From: Cohaesibacter sp. ES.047
GTDB taxonomy: Bacteria; Pseudomonadota; Alphaproteobacteria; Rhizobiales; Cohaesibacteraceae
Direction: 5' to 3'
Assembly: GCF_900215505.1 (NCBI RefSeq)
Contig: NZ_LT907844.1
Location: forward strand, 1,136,001 to 1,200,000
DNA: 64,000 nucleotides
The translations under genes were made by a program, and so were the position numbers. The first letter of the stretch is position 1. The number at the start of each line of letters is the position of its first letter. The notes below the pieces were generated by a model. The model made no database searches. It had not been told where the DNA came from and saw nothing but the letters and a program-made list of their open reading frames with translations. Shown here in pieces: positions 9,130-17,974 of this stretch.

Positions 9130-9917
9130 GCGAACTTGTCATTGAAGGAACCCCGCGCCCCGAGGAGAAGCGCACGGATTTCTCCAAACATGGCAACATG
9201 GCGGTAACCGCTCCTGCCTTTCTGTCGGTGCATGACATCCATGCTTATTATGGTGAGAGCTACATTGTTCAGGGTGTGTCGTTCAACGTCCATGAAGGCG
9301 AGATTCTGGCCCTTCTGGGACGCAATGGTGCGGGCAAGACGTCTACCTTGCGGGCCATCGCTCGGCTTGACAATCCGGCTTTGACCTACGGAGAAATCTG
9401 GCTCGATCACCAGCATCTGCACACGATGTCGAGCCATGAAGCGGCACGAGCCGGCATGGTGCTGGTGCCCGAAGATCGGCGCATCATTCCCGGCCTGACG
9501 GTGGAGGAAAATCTCGAGCTGGCACAGATTGTCGAGCCTGTCGGCTGGAGCATCGAGCGGCTTTATGGTCTCTTTCCACGCCTTGGTGAGCGGCGCCTGC
9601 AGGAGGGTGTGACCCTTTCTGGCGGTGAACAGCAGATGCTGGCGATTGCCCGGGCCCTGGCGCGGGATATCAAGGTGTTGCTGCTTGATGAACCCTATGA
9701 GGGGCTTGCTCCGGTCATCGTTGACGAGATTGAAAAGACGCTCGAGATCATCAAGAAACAGGGCATCACGACCATTCTGGTTGAACAGAATGCGATCCGT
9801 GCACTTGAGCTGGCAGATCGGTCGGTCATTCTCGACACCGGCGGGGTGGTGTTTGACGGAACGGCCAAGGAAGTGCTCGACAACAAGGAGTTGCGCGAGA
9901 GTTATCTGGCCATTTAA
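9126..9917 (+). CDS. ABC transporter ATP-binding protein, LivF type
   Basis: A 263-residue ATPase, last gene of the operon. Walker A is GRNGAGKTS near residue 66, the signature is LSGGEQQMLAIARAL, Walker B is KVLLLDEPYEGLAP, and the His-switch position is held by VEQN as in other LivF proteins. It carries about 30 extra N-terminal residues (MSELVIEGTPRPEEKR...) before the usual first strand. A later start at the Met preceding AVTAPAFLSV is possible, but the ATGA overlap with livG supports the upstream start. A strong terminator follows at 9947-9982. Confidence 0.9.
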   Translation: MSELVIEGTPRPEEKRTDFSKHGNMAVTAPAFLSVHDIHAYYGESYIVQGVSFNVHEGEILALLGRNGAGKTSTLRAIARLDNPALTYGEIWLDHQHLHTMSSHEAARAGMVLVPEDRRIIPGLTVEENLELAQIVEPVGWSIERLYGLFPRLGERRLQEGVTLSGGEQQMLAIARALARDIKVLLLDEPYEGLAPVIVDEIEKTLEIIKKQGITTILVEQNAIRALELADRSVILDTGGVVFDGTAKEVLDNKELRESYLAI

Positions 9918-9946
9918 GATCTTGGTCACGCCTTGCCGCTGTTTTG

Positions 9947-9982
9947 AAAGCCCCCGGAGTGTTTGTCCTTCGGGGGCTTTTT
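9947..9982 (+). terminator. Rho-independent terminator of the ABC operon
   Basis: The inverted repeat AAAGCCCCCGGAG / CTTCGGGGGCTTT encloses a short loop and runs into TTTTT. It sits 30 bases after the livF-type stop codon on the same strand. Confidence 0.9.
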
Positions 9983-10063
9983 GCTGATGTGGCTGATGGC
10001 TCCCGATGTTTTCCCCGCACCGTGAGGGTTTTCCCGGCTGTTTTGCAGCGTTGCAATCGTTGA

Positions 10064-10098
10064 CTTGACAGGGAAAGCCTACGATGCAGACTGTCAAG
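10064..10098. promoter_or_regulatory. Inverted repeat upstream of the MFS gene (possible operator)
   Basis: CTTGACAG at 10064-10071 is matched by its exact reverse complement CTGTCAAG at 10091-10098, 19 bases apart. It lies in the 366-base stretch between the operon terminator and the chosen MFS start. TTGACA inside the left arm resembles a -35 box, but no well-spaced -10 follows. A dimeric regulator site is plausible; nothing in the window identifies the regulator. Confidence 0.4.
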
Positions 10099-10348
10099 CT
10101 GATCCAGAGTGATGAAAATAACATCGTTCTACGATTTCATCGCTTTGGGTCCTCACGTATTTGGCTTGTTGCTCATGTTTCAAGGTTCAAAACCTTCACG
10201 CCTGTTCGCAATAGGACCCTTACCTGAAATTCCACCATCTGGCCGATGCTTGGCTCGGCTGCCTCTTCAGGCTTCAACAGGCTTAAGGAAAGCGAAGGCT
10301 TCTTTTTGGGCTGGCGAGCCGAATTCAAGACTTTGGATATCGCAAACA

Positions 10349-11566
10349 ATGCTGACCTTCATCAGGGAAAACGGCCGTTGGCTCGGAGCGGGCTTTCTTC
10401 TTACCCTTGCTTCCTCCTTTGGGCAAACCTGGTTCATTTCTCTGTTCGCAACCGAGATCAAGCTCGAGTTCGGATTGACGGATGGGACGTGGGGCTCGCT
10501 CTATACGGCTGCAACGCTGTCTTCAGCGCTGCTGATGTTCCTGCTGGGGTCGCTGGTCGATCGTATCCCCTTGGTGCGGTTTGCTCCCGTCATGACAGTT
10601 CTGTTTGCCATTGCTGCATTGGGGTTCAGCTTCTCTTCCTCGATTCTTTTCCTTGGGTTCTTTCTGTTTTTGTTGCGCTTTTGCGGGCAGGGGATGTTCA
10701 GCCATATTGCCATGACGGCGATGGGGCGCTGGTTTCACGCGACCCGCGGACGTGCGGTTTCAATTGCCAATCTGGGCCATCCTTTCGGAGAGGTCGTTAT
10801 TCCGTTGATCGCGGTGTTCGCAATCGCAACCATCGGCTGGAACGCGACATGGATGATTGTTGCTGCGATGCTGCTTATCCTGGTTGGACCCGGTTTGTGG
10901 TGGATGCTCAGTCATGACCGTTCACCTCAGGGGAGCCGGTTGGACGAATTGCCTCACGGCTCGGGCGGAAAGCACTGGACGCGCAGCGAAGCGGTCAAGC
11001 ACTGGCTGTTGCCTGCCCTTATTCCCATGCTGCTGACACCGGGTTTCATTTCGACGGTCGTCTTTTTCCATCAGGCCCATATCGCCGATGTCAAGGGATG
11101 GTCGCTGATGGAAATGGCGCCGGGCTACAGCTTCTTTGCCACGGCCACAGTCGGGGCGACATTCCTTGTGGGGTGGATGTCCGACCGGTTTGGGGCGGAT
11201 CGGCTTCTGCCCTATATCCTCATTCCCATGGGGCTTGGTGTTCTTTTTATCGGGCTCGGGGCCCCGGTCTGGAGCTGGTATGCATCACTGGCGCTGTGCG
11301 GCCTGACACAAGGGGCCTCGGGTGCCTTCTGGGGGGTCTTCCTGCCCGTTGCCTATGGTACACGCTATCTTGGTGCCATCCGCTCTCTGGCGACCACGGT
11401 GATGGTGTTCTCGACAGCCATCGGGCCGGGACTTACGGGTCTGCTCATCGACGGCGGCATTCCCTTCCCGGTTCAGAGCTTTGCCATGAGCCTCTGGTGC
11501 ATCCTGTTTTCCATGGTCGGTCTTGTCATCATGCGGCGTATGAAGCGCGAGGCTGACGCCGCATGA
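10349..11566 (+). CDS. MFS transporter
   Basis: A 405-residue major facilitator with about twelve hydrophobic segments. The N-terminus MLTFIRENGRWLGAGFLLTLASSFGQTWFISLF leads straight into helix 1, with FGQT/YAT-type motifs of oxalate/monocarboxylate-like MFS carriers. The frame is open 80 codons further upstream (to 10109), but that part is hydrophilic and unlike MFS proteins, so I use the Met at 10349. No strong ribosome site precedes it, so the start is uncertain. The gene is convergent with mdoH, whose stop is 21 bases away. Substrate unknown. Confidence 0.8.
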   Translation: MLTFIRENGRWLGAGFLLTLASSFGQTWFISLFATEIKLEFGLTDGTWGSLYTAATLSSALLMFLLGSLVDRIPLVRFAPVMTVLFAIAALGFSFSSSILFLGFFLFLLRFCGQGMFSHIAMTAMGRWFHATRGRAVSIANLGHPFGEVVIPLIAVFAIATIGWNATWMIVAAMLLILVGPGLWWMLSHDRSPQGSRLDELPHGSGGKHWTRSEAVKHWLLPALIPMLLTPGFISTVVFFHQAHIADVKGWSLMEMAPGYSFFATATVGATFLVGWMSDRFGADRLLPYILIPMGLGVLFIGLGAPVWSWYASLALCGLTQGASGAFWGVFLPVAYGTRYLGAIRSLATTVMVFSTAIGPGLTGLLIDGGIPFPVQSFAMSLWCILFSMVGLVIMRRMKREADAA

Positions 11567-11587
11567 CAGTGGTCATGATGCGCGTGG

Positions 11588-13372
11588 TCATGATGCCTTT
11601 GATCCCTTTGACGCCTCTGGTGTGAGAGGGCTGTCGAGGGATCGAGGTTGCCAGCTTTCGAGGATGGCATCGTGGAGCAACACGATTGCCGGGGTTTTTG
11701 TCTCGCCGGGTACGGTGAGCAAGGTGCCGTCGTCCGATCTCGAACTCCACCACAGAATGAGTGGTGCGAGGGCAAGCGGCAGCGCCACCGGCATGAGCCA
11801 GAACAACAGGTCGGGTGCAAAGACCTCTACCATGACCAGTCCGCCGATGCCGCTCAAGGCGATCCACCATGAGGCGGCGAGGCTTTCCAGAAGACCAAGA
11901 CGACCGTCCCCCCGGTCTGAGCTTGGCCAGCCGCCGTCCTTGCCCATCAGAACCTGATAGACCGAGCGGGTGGCAAACAACATCATGATCGGCGCGATCA
12001 TCGACGAGAAGAGCAACTCCCACAGGGTCGAGCCAAGAACACGGACAAAGCCGCCAAAGAGCCGGGCCTGCCCGTTGATGCCTGCCTTGATCACCATCAG
12101 CAGCTTGGGCAGAAACAACAGCCCGAAGATGCCGACAAACAGCCCGATGGCTTCGGTCGCCATGGACGGCGGTATGTAGGGGATTGGCCAGTTCGGCTCG
12201 GGAAAATAGTCCGGTTGGCTATCAAAATAGGGATCCAGAACAGAGGCAATCAGGAACGCCAGCCAGAAGACCGGGGCGACATAGGCCATGATGCCTTGAG
12301 CAAAGGTGAAGCGCGACCATGCCTTGAGGTCGGGTGCGTTGAGGATGCGTCCATGTTGAAGGTTGCCCTGACACCAGCGCCGATCCCGTTTGGCGTGCTC
12401 GACGATATTCTCCGGGCCTTCCTCGAAGGAGCCGCCCAGATCGTCATCGACCCGGACAGTCCAGCCTGCGCGCGCCAGAAGTGCGGCCTCCACATAGTCG
12501 TGACTGAGGATATGGCCACCAAAGGGGGGCGCGCCGCGCAAAACGGGCAGTCCGCAGGACTGGGCAAAGGCCGAGACACGGACGATGGCATTGTGTCCCC
12601 AGAAGGGACCGGTCCGCCCCTGCAGCATGGCTTGTCCACGGCAGAAGATGGGGGAGAAGAAGGAGGCAGAAAACTGCATGGCACGACCAAAGCGCGAGCG
12701 GGCCCGGACGATCTTTGGCAGGGTCTGGAGCAATCCCAAGCTCGGATCCGCGTCCATGCGCCGGATCATCTCGATGATGGTTTTGCCTTCCATCAGACTG
12801 TCGGCATCAAGAATGACTGCATAGTCGTAGGCGCGCCCGGACCGGACGATGAAATCCTCGAGATTGCCTGCCTTCTTGCCTGTGTTCTCTTCGCGGCGGC
12901 GATAGAAGAAGCGGCCCATGCCGTCCGTCTCTTCAACCAGATGCACAAAGAGCTGTTCTTCCTGAGCGGCTATGGTTTCATCGCGGGTATCGGAGAGGAT
13001 GACAAAATGCACGTCCGCTTCGATGGAGGTTTGCTTGAGAGACCGATCCATGGCTGCGAGACGCGAGAAGGATACACGCGGATCTTCGTTATAGACCGGC
13101 ATGATGACGATTGTTTTTGCCGTGATCGGTTTGCTGCGATCCAGCTCGCGCGTGGCGGGGCTCGTGGTCAGGCCGAGCAGCCCTTGAATGCCGCCCCATG
13201 CCAGCCATGTGGTCGAGATCAGAATGAGACATGCGCGCACCAGATCAAGCATGTCGAGGCCATCGACGCTGCCGATCTGGATGAACACCATAAAGGCACC
13301 AAGGCCGATCACGAGCGTGGCTGCAATTGTTGCTGTGCGCAAGGCCCGCAGGGATAGGGGGGGAGTTGCCAT
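11588..13372 (-). CDS. mdoH: glucans biosynthesis glucosyltransferase H (main part)
   Basis: A 594-residue inner-membrane glycosyltransferase (OpgH/MdoH, GT2 family) that polymerises the backbone of osmoregulated periplasmic glucans. Two helices open the protein; the GT2 domain follows with VILDADSLM (DxD-type) near residue 190, a later HDYVEAALLARAG segment, and the RRWCQGNLQH (QxxRW-like acceptor) motif near residue 338; several helices form the C-terminal third. E. coli OpgH has 847 residues. Here the family's N-terminal tail is missing from this frame and seems to lie in a separate small frame at 13431-13613. An in-frame TGA sits two codons before the ATG. It works with mdoG upstream. Confidence 0.85.
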   Translation of the reverse strand: MATPPLSLRALRTATIAATLVIGLGAFMVFIQIGSVDGLDMLDLVRACLILISTTWLAWGGIQGLLGLTTSPATRELDRSKPITAKTIVIMPVYNEDPRVSFSRLAAMDRSLKQTSIEADVHFVILSDTRDETIAAQEEQLFVHLVEETDGMGRFFYRRREENTGKKAGNLEDFIVRSGRAYDYAVILDADSLMEGKTIIEMIRRMDADPSLGLLQTLPKIVRARSRFGRAMQFSASFFSPIFCRGQAMLQGRTGPFWGHNAIVRVSAFAQSCGLPVLRGAPPFGGHILSHDYVEAALLARAGWTVRVDDDLGGSFEEGPENIVEHAKRDRRWCQGNLQHGRILNAPDLKAWSRFTFAQGIMAYVAPVFWLAFLIASVLDPYFDSQPDYFPEPNWPIPYIPPSMATEAIGLFVGIFGLLFLPKLLMVIKAGINGQARLFGGFVRVLGSTLWELLFSSMIAPIMMLFATRSVYQVLMGKDGGWPSSDRGDGRLGLLESLAASWWIALSGIGGLVMVEVFAPDLLFWLMPVALPLALAPLILWWSSRSDDGTLLTVPGETKTPAIVLLHDAILESWQPRSLDSPLTPEASKGSKAS

Positions 13373-13430
13373 GGGTCAGGCCCTCTTGCGAGTTGAGATC
13401 ATGCGTTCGATGAGGGTGGAAGGCGCGAGA

Positions 13431-13613
13431 TCAGGCTGGATCTCGGCTCAACCGGCGGCTGCCAAGACGGAGCCAGCGGAGGAGCAGAAGCCGTTTGGGT
13501 GCACGGGATTGTTCTCTGGTTTGTCCGGGGAGCCGTTCCAACGTCTGGGTGGGCATGGAGATCGGTGCTTTGGGCAGGGCGCAGGGGCCGGATGTGAGGT
13601 CTTGGAAGGTCAT
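13431..13613 (-). CDS. Small ORF resembling the detached N-terminal tail of MdoH
   Basis: A 60-residue frame starting with ATG six bases after a good AGGAGA ribosome site, 62 bases after the mdoG stop. It contains LPKAPISMPTQTLERLP, which resembles the LPPEAPLAMPEQ-type segment found near the N-terminus of many proteobacterial OpgH proteins, and then a basic stretch (KRLLLLRWLRLGSRR). It stops 58 bases before the mdoH ATG and lies in another frame (+1 relative shift). Either mdoH has been split by mutations or this is a separate short cytoplasmic peptide. The resemblance is judged from memory of the family, not from an alignment. Confidence 0.5.
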   Translation of the reverse strand: MTFQDLTSGPCALPKAPISMPTQTLERLPGQTREQSRAPKRLLLLRWLRLGSRRLSRDPA

Positions 13614-13675
13614 CAGTCTCTCCTCTTCTCGGGTGCTTGACTTTGGGGAACTGGGGGGATCTGGAAACACCAACA

Positions 13676-15256
13676 TTACTTGTTGATCCACTGGTAGATC
13701 CAGGTTTCAGACAACCGGCGGCCAAAGCCGGCGAGATGAGCATTCATCTCGACAATGGCCTCCGGTTCGGCACTAACATCAAGGACGAGGCGCCAGACAC
13801 CCTCGTCGGGGATCGGGATAAGCGTCTGGGAGATGATCTTGCCATTCTCAACATGGGCTTTGGCCTTGAGACCGTCCTCGAGCGCCGAGGTTGGCAGGCC
13901 TGCGGCTATGCCGTCCTTGAAGTCGATAACGAATTTGCGCGAGCCGTCTTCGTTGGAAACGCCCGAGACGCCGCCGCTGCCTGCTCTTGTTTCATGAACA
14001 TAAGCCAGATCACCATCGGCTTCGGGCGGTAGATCGCCCCAGTGCAGGCGGTAGGTGAATTCGAACGTCTGTCCGGCCTTGCCGCCATTCTCGGGCAGCC
14101 AGAAGGCGACGATATTGTCATTCACCTCCAAGTCGGTGGGGATTTCCACAAGGCGAACCTTCCCCTTGCCCCAATCGCCGACTGGTTCGACCTTGAGGGA
14201 CGGCCGCCGTTCATAATGAGCCATAGTGTCCTGATAATTCTCAAAGTCGCGGTCGCGCTGATAGAGGCCAAAATCTTCAAGTGAGTTGACCTCAAAGTAG
14301 CTCGAGGCGAGATGGGGCGGGTTCGACAGAGGACGCCAGATGTGTTCACCCTCGCGGGTTTTGATGACAAGGCCTTCACTGTCATGAACCTGTGGGCGGA
14401 AGTCATCGAACTTGTCGCGATTGCGCTCGGCAAACAGGAACATGGAAGTCAGGGGCGCAATACCCAGTTGGGGGATGTCGGCGCGCAGGAAGAGCCGCGC
14501 TGTGGTTTCCATCACGGTATTTTCACCCGGCTTGACGACGAAGCGATAGGCTCCCGTCAGGGATTCGCTTTCAAGTGCCGCATAGACGGTGACCGTCTCG
14601 GCTCCCGCTGTTGGCTTTTCAACGTAGAAACGAGTAAAGACCGGGAATTCTTCCGGCTCGGAGCCGCCGGTGTTGATCGCAAGACCGCGGGCGGACAGAC
14701 CATAGATGGAGCCACGACCAAGGGCGCGGAAGTAGGAGGCTCCCTGAAAGGCCAGAAGTTCGTCGAAGATGTCCGGGCGGTTGAGCGGATAGTGCAGGCG
14801 GAACCCGGCTATGCCGGGCAACTGCTCATGGGCAGGTACCAACTCTCGGGCCTCACGCTCATAAATGAAATCATCGGTGTTGAACATGACCGGCGTCGCT
14901 TCGCCATCCGAGACTTCGTAGAGCGTCACCGGAGATCGGAAAAGCCAGCCCATGTGGAAGGCATGCAGGCGAAAGCTGTTGTTCTTGATATGTGAGAAGA
15001 GCGCCTTTTCGGAGTTGTACCTGATCAGCTTGTAGGCGTCATAGGTCAGGTCTCCGAGATAGCCGCCAACCTTTTCTAGGGGGCTGTAGTCCTGGCCGGC
15101 CTTGAGGCGCATGTCTTCGGTCAGTTTGTCAAAACTGAAGGGCTGACCTGACATGGCGGCGGCTTTTTCCTCGGCGTGGAGGGCGCTGGAGGCAAATAGC
15201 GGCGTGATCGCAGTGGCGGCACTTGCTGCCATAAAAAACCGACGTGATATGTGCAT
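13676..15256 (-). CDS. mdoG: periplasmic glucan biosynthesis protein (OpgG/OpgD family)
   Basis: A 526-residue exported protein needed for synthesis of osmoregulated periplasmic glucans. The N-terminus SRRFFMAASAATA, with a hydrophobic core and likely cleavage near ALHAEE, looks like a Tat signal. That is more typical of OpgD than OpgG, so the paralogue is uncertain. The mature start AAMSGQPFSFDKLTEDMRLKAG and the segments YDAYKLIRY and LHYPLNRPDIFDELLAFQGASYFRALG are family-typical. The start is set at the ATG at 15256; a TTG eight codons upstream is also open. It precedes mdoH on the same strand and is probably in one operon with it. Confidence 0.88.
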   Translation of the reverse strand: MHISRRFFMAASAATAITPLFASSALHAEEKAAAMSGQPFSFDKLTEDMRLKAGQDYSPLEKVGGYLGDLTYDAYKLIRYNSEKALFSHIKNNSFRLHAFHMGWLFRSPVTLYEVSDGEATPVMFNTDDFIYEREARELVPAHEQLPGIAGFRLHYPLNRPDIFDELLAFQGASYFRALGRGSIYGLSARGLAINTGGSEPEEFPVFTRFYVEKPTAGAETVTVYAALESESLTGAYRFVVKPGENTVMETTARLFLRADIPQLGIAPLTSMFLFAERNRDKFDDFRPQVHDSEGLVIKTREGEHIWRPLSNPPHLASSYFEVNSLEDFGLYQRDRDFENYQDTMAHYERRPSLKVEPVGDWGKGKVRLVEIPTDLEVNDNIVAFWLPENGGKAGQTFEFTYRLHWGDLPPEADGDLAYVHETRAGSGGVSGVSNEDGSRKFVIDFKDGIAAGLPTSALEDGLKAKAHVENGKIISQTLIPIPDEGVWRLVLDVSAEPEAIVEMNAHLAGFGRRLSETWIYQWINK

Positions 15257-15678
15257 TTCGAAAGTGGTTCCCAATTCCAATACAGATCGATTTACAACAA
15301 ATGCATCCGGGGGCAGAAAGTTCCAACGGTACGGTTACTACAGAGGCCTGCGTGTCAGGGTTATGTAGAATTGCGCATATCGGTCCAGTTGCCCGGAGGC
15401 TTGCGTTTTTCGAACGAATTTAGTGACTTATACTTTTCGCCAGCAGTGTGGGGTAAAATTTGAGACGAAAAATGGCAAGGGGAGAAAGAGCGTGTATCAA
15501 GCGAACCGGAGGGGAACAACGGGTCGAAAAAAAGTCCGATAAGTGTTGGAGTCTCAAGCTTCTTGAGACGATCAGGACTGTGTAAACAATCGCCCTCAAT
15601 TGATGGCAACCGTGCTCCGGATCAGAAGGGGCGCGGTTTCGGTGGCAGAACCGTGGCGGAAATGTGGTCGTCAGCTGG
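15257..15678. other. Intergenic region between mdoG and the TauE/SafE gene
   Basis: About 420 bases with no supported gene. It should hold the promoter of mdoG on the minus strand. A perfect stem-loop GTCTCAAG-CTT-CTTGAGAC lies at 15551-15569 without an adjacent T tract on the plus strand; read on the minus strand, a T-rich run occurs about 17 bases further on. I could not assign a promoter. Confidence 0.4.
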
Positions 15679-16446
15679 CTAGAGCAGGTCTCTTGCAGCC
15701 TTTAACAGCATGATAAGCGCAAGCGCGGTGAGGACGATCCTGAAAATCTTGCGGAACAGGCTTTCATCCATGTGACGCAAGGCTCTCGCGCCGGTCAGGG
15801 TTCCGACATAGCCTGACATGATCATGCAGATCATCAGGGCAATCCATGAATGATAGGCGAAGCCGACCAGACCGAACGCCAGAATCTTGAAGCCATGCTG
15901 GATCGACATCGCGGTCGCGTGAGTGGCCACGACGGTTTGTCGGTCGGACGACTGACCACTGACGACGGCGGCAATCAGCGGGCCTGTTGCACCAAGGAAC
16001 ATCGCACCGAAGGCTGTAACGCCTCCCATGAGAGCCACCATGATGGGGCCGCCCTTCAGGCGCTTCGGCTTGGGTCCCCAGATGATGTAGAGCAGGAACA
16101 GCGCAAGGCAGATCTTGAGGAAGACATCGGGCAGGGAGATGACGACCTGGGAGCCGATCGCAATGCCAATGATCGTGCCAATCACGAAGGTGACCAGAAA
16201 GGACCAGAGGATATGCGCCCGCAGATGATGGGCGCGCCCGACGTTGGACCCCAACTGGATCACTCCGTGAACCGGAATGAGCGTGGCCACCGGAACGAAA
16301 GATGACATCAGGGCCAGCAGGGCAACGCCGCCGCCAATGCCGAACGCTGCGGTGAAGGCCGAAGTGCAGTAGCTGGCGACAATCAACCCGATGATGACGG
16401 TGTCAGAAAGGCCCGTTCCGGAAAAGAGAGGAAGAGTTTCGAGCAA
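15679..16446 (-). CDS. TauE/SafE family membrane protein (sulfite/anion exporter type)
   Basis: A 255-residue inner-membrane protein with about eight hydrophobic segments in two repeats. Repeat-like motifs are FGIGGGVALLALMSSFVP (about residues 35-52) and MGGVTAFGAMFLGATGPLIAA (about 138-158), the glycine-rich core motifs of the TauE/SafE/YfcA family. Members move sulfite, sulfoacetate or other small anions; the substrate here is unknown. Translation appears to start at a TTG (16444-16446), as no nearby ATG fits. It stands alone on the minus strand, 58 bases downstream of the M20 gene stop, and may share its transcript. Confidence 0.84.
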   Translation of the reverse strand: MLETLPLFSGTGLSDTVIIGLIVASYCTSAFTAAFGIGGGVALLALMSSFVPVATLIPVHGVIQLGSNVGRAHHLRAHILWSFLVTFVIGTIIGIAIGSQVVISLPDVFLKICLALFLLYIIWGPKPKRLKGGPIMVALMGGVTAFGAMFLGATGPLIAAVVSGQSSDRQTVVATHATAMSIQHGFKILAFGLVGFAYHSWIALMICMIMSGYVGTLTGARALRHMDESLFRKIFRIVLTALALIMLLKAARDLL

Positions 16447-16504
16447 CGGAACACCTCGGTCTTGCCGGGGCCATCCTTAAAGCTGATCAGACAGATGAAG
16501 TCGG

Positions 16505-17671
16505 TCAGGCTGGCAGGGCGGCCTCGACGGTTTTAATCCAGTAGGAAGCCCCGATGGGGATGACCTCGTCATTGAAGTCATAATCGGGGTGGTGGAGGGG
16601 AGCGCTGTGGCCGTTGCCGACAAAGATGAAGGCACCGGGGCAGGCTTCAAGCATGAAGGAGAAGTCCTCCGCACCCATGGAAGGGACAAAGGTGTCATCG
16701 ACCCTGTCATCTCCCACGATGGAGCGGGCGATTGCGGCTGCGCGTTCTGTCGGTTCATCGTGATTGACGGTGACCGGATAGTCGCGCTTGTAGTGCAGGG
16801 TGGCGTGTGCGCCATAGACCGCTGCGGTGCCTTCCACGACTTCCTTGAGGCGACGTTCGGCCATATCGCGGACATCGGGATCAAGGGTGCGCACGGTTCC
16901 CTCGATCATGCCGGTCTGGGGAAGCACATTGTCGGTGAAGCCGGCCTTGACGTGACACAGGGAGACGACGAGCGCCTGTTGCGGATCGGTGTTGCGGCTG
17001 ACAAGGGTCTGCACGGCCTGAATGATGGCCGCCATGACGACCACCGTGTCGACACCCTGATGGGGTTTGGCTGCATGGCCACCCTTGCCCTCGACGTCGA
17101 TCAAGATGCGATCGGCGGATGCCATGAGCGCGCCCTTGCAGATGGCAAAGGTGCCAAGGTCGAGTTCGGGCCAGTTGTGCATGCCATAGACCTCATCAAT
17201 GCCCCAGCGGCTGATGAGGCCGTCATTGATCATTTCGCGCGCTCCGCCGCCGCCTTCCTCCGCGGGTTGGAAGATCAACACGACCTTGCCGTCGAAGTTG
17301 CGGCTTTCCTGCAAATATTTTGCGGCGGCGAGCAGCATGGTGGTATGGCCATCATGACCACAGGCGTGCATGACACCCGCGACCGTGGAGGCATAGGGTT
17401 TGCCCGATGTTTCCTGTAATGGCAGGGCGTCCATATCGGCGCGCAGGCCCACCGTCTTGCCCGATTTGTTGGTTTTGCCCTCGATCACCGCCACGATGCC
17501 GCTTTTTCCCACCCCGGTGGTGATGTCGTCGATACCGTAGCTCTTGAGTTCCTTCACGATGCGCTGGACGGTCAGGGGCACATCGAACATGAGCTCTGGC
17601 TGTTGATGAAGGTCCCGTCGAACCTTGGTCATCTCGTCGTGAAAGTCGGCGATGCGATTGACAATCGGCAT
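16505..17671 (-). CDS. M20 family amidohydrolase (hippurate hydrolase-like)
   Basis: A 388-residue metal-dependent amidohydrolase of the M20D/Ama-HipO-HyuC group, which removes acyl groups from N-acyl amino acids or related amides. Metal-binding motifs are visible: HACGHDGHTTM near residue 102, the catalytic-base segment PAEEGGGGAREM near residue 137, GMHNW near residue 164, and a late SMGAEDFSFM with the final ligand His in SAPLHHPDYDF. Length is normal. No signal peptide is present, so it is cytoplasmic. The natural substrate is not predictable. Confidence 0.88.
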   Translation of the reverse strand: MPIVNRIADFHDEMTKVRRDLHQQPELMFDVPLTVQRIVKELKSYGIDDITTGVGKSGIVAVIEGKTNKSGKTVGLRADMDALPLQETSGKPYASTVAGVMHACGHDGHTTMLLAAAKYLQESRNFDGKVVLIFQPAEEGGGGAREMINDGLISRWGIDEVYGMHNWPELDLGTFAICKGALMASADRILIDVEGKGGHAAKPHQGVDTVVVMAAIIQAVQTLVSRNTDPQQALVVSLCHVKAGFTDNVLPQTGMIEGTVRTLDPDVRDMAERRLKEVVEGTAAVYGAHATLHYKRDYPVTVNHDEPTERAAAIARSIVGDDRVDDTFVPSMGAEDFSFMLEACPGAFIFVGNGHSAPLHHPDYDFNDEVIPIGASYWIKTVEAALPA

Positions 17672-17974
17672 GAAGTCGGCCTGTTGCTGCTAGAGGAACG
17701 GGGTAGGGGGCGGTCGTTGGATCTGGTGACAATCGACCTGCCCTTGGAGTTTGGCTGCAGCTTAATTTGCCGTTCGCACGTCGGCAAGACCAATTGTTGT
17801 GCGGTGTCGTCCCTGTCCAGATGGCGGTTGCAATAATTTGATTGCTCACCGCATGGCCTTCAGGCTTGTCCATGTCCGGCGCATCAGGTAGAGAGGTTGG
17901 GTTCCTTTAACCAGTTATTGTCCAGAGGCGGGTCCTCCATGTTTGCCATGTCTTTCCTGAAAGAGTGCCGTTTC
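17672..17974. other. Divergent intergenic region before the D,D-carboxypeptidase gene
   Basis: About 300 bases between the start of the M20 gene (minus strand) and the chosen start of the carboxypeptidase gene (plus strand). It should hold both promoters. The carboxypeptidase frame is open from 17897 onward with in-frame ATGs at 17897 and 17939, so part of this region may be coding. Nothing else recognised. Confidence 0.35.

Noticed and set aside
15551..15569. Stem-loop GTCTCAAG/CTTGAGAC as a terminator
   Set aside because: No T tract directly follows on the plus strand, and the minus-strand run lies too far off.
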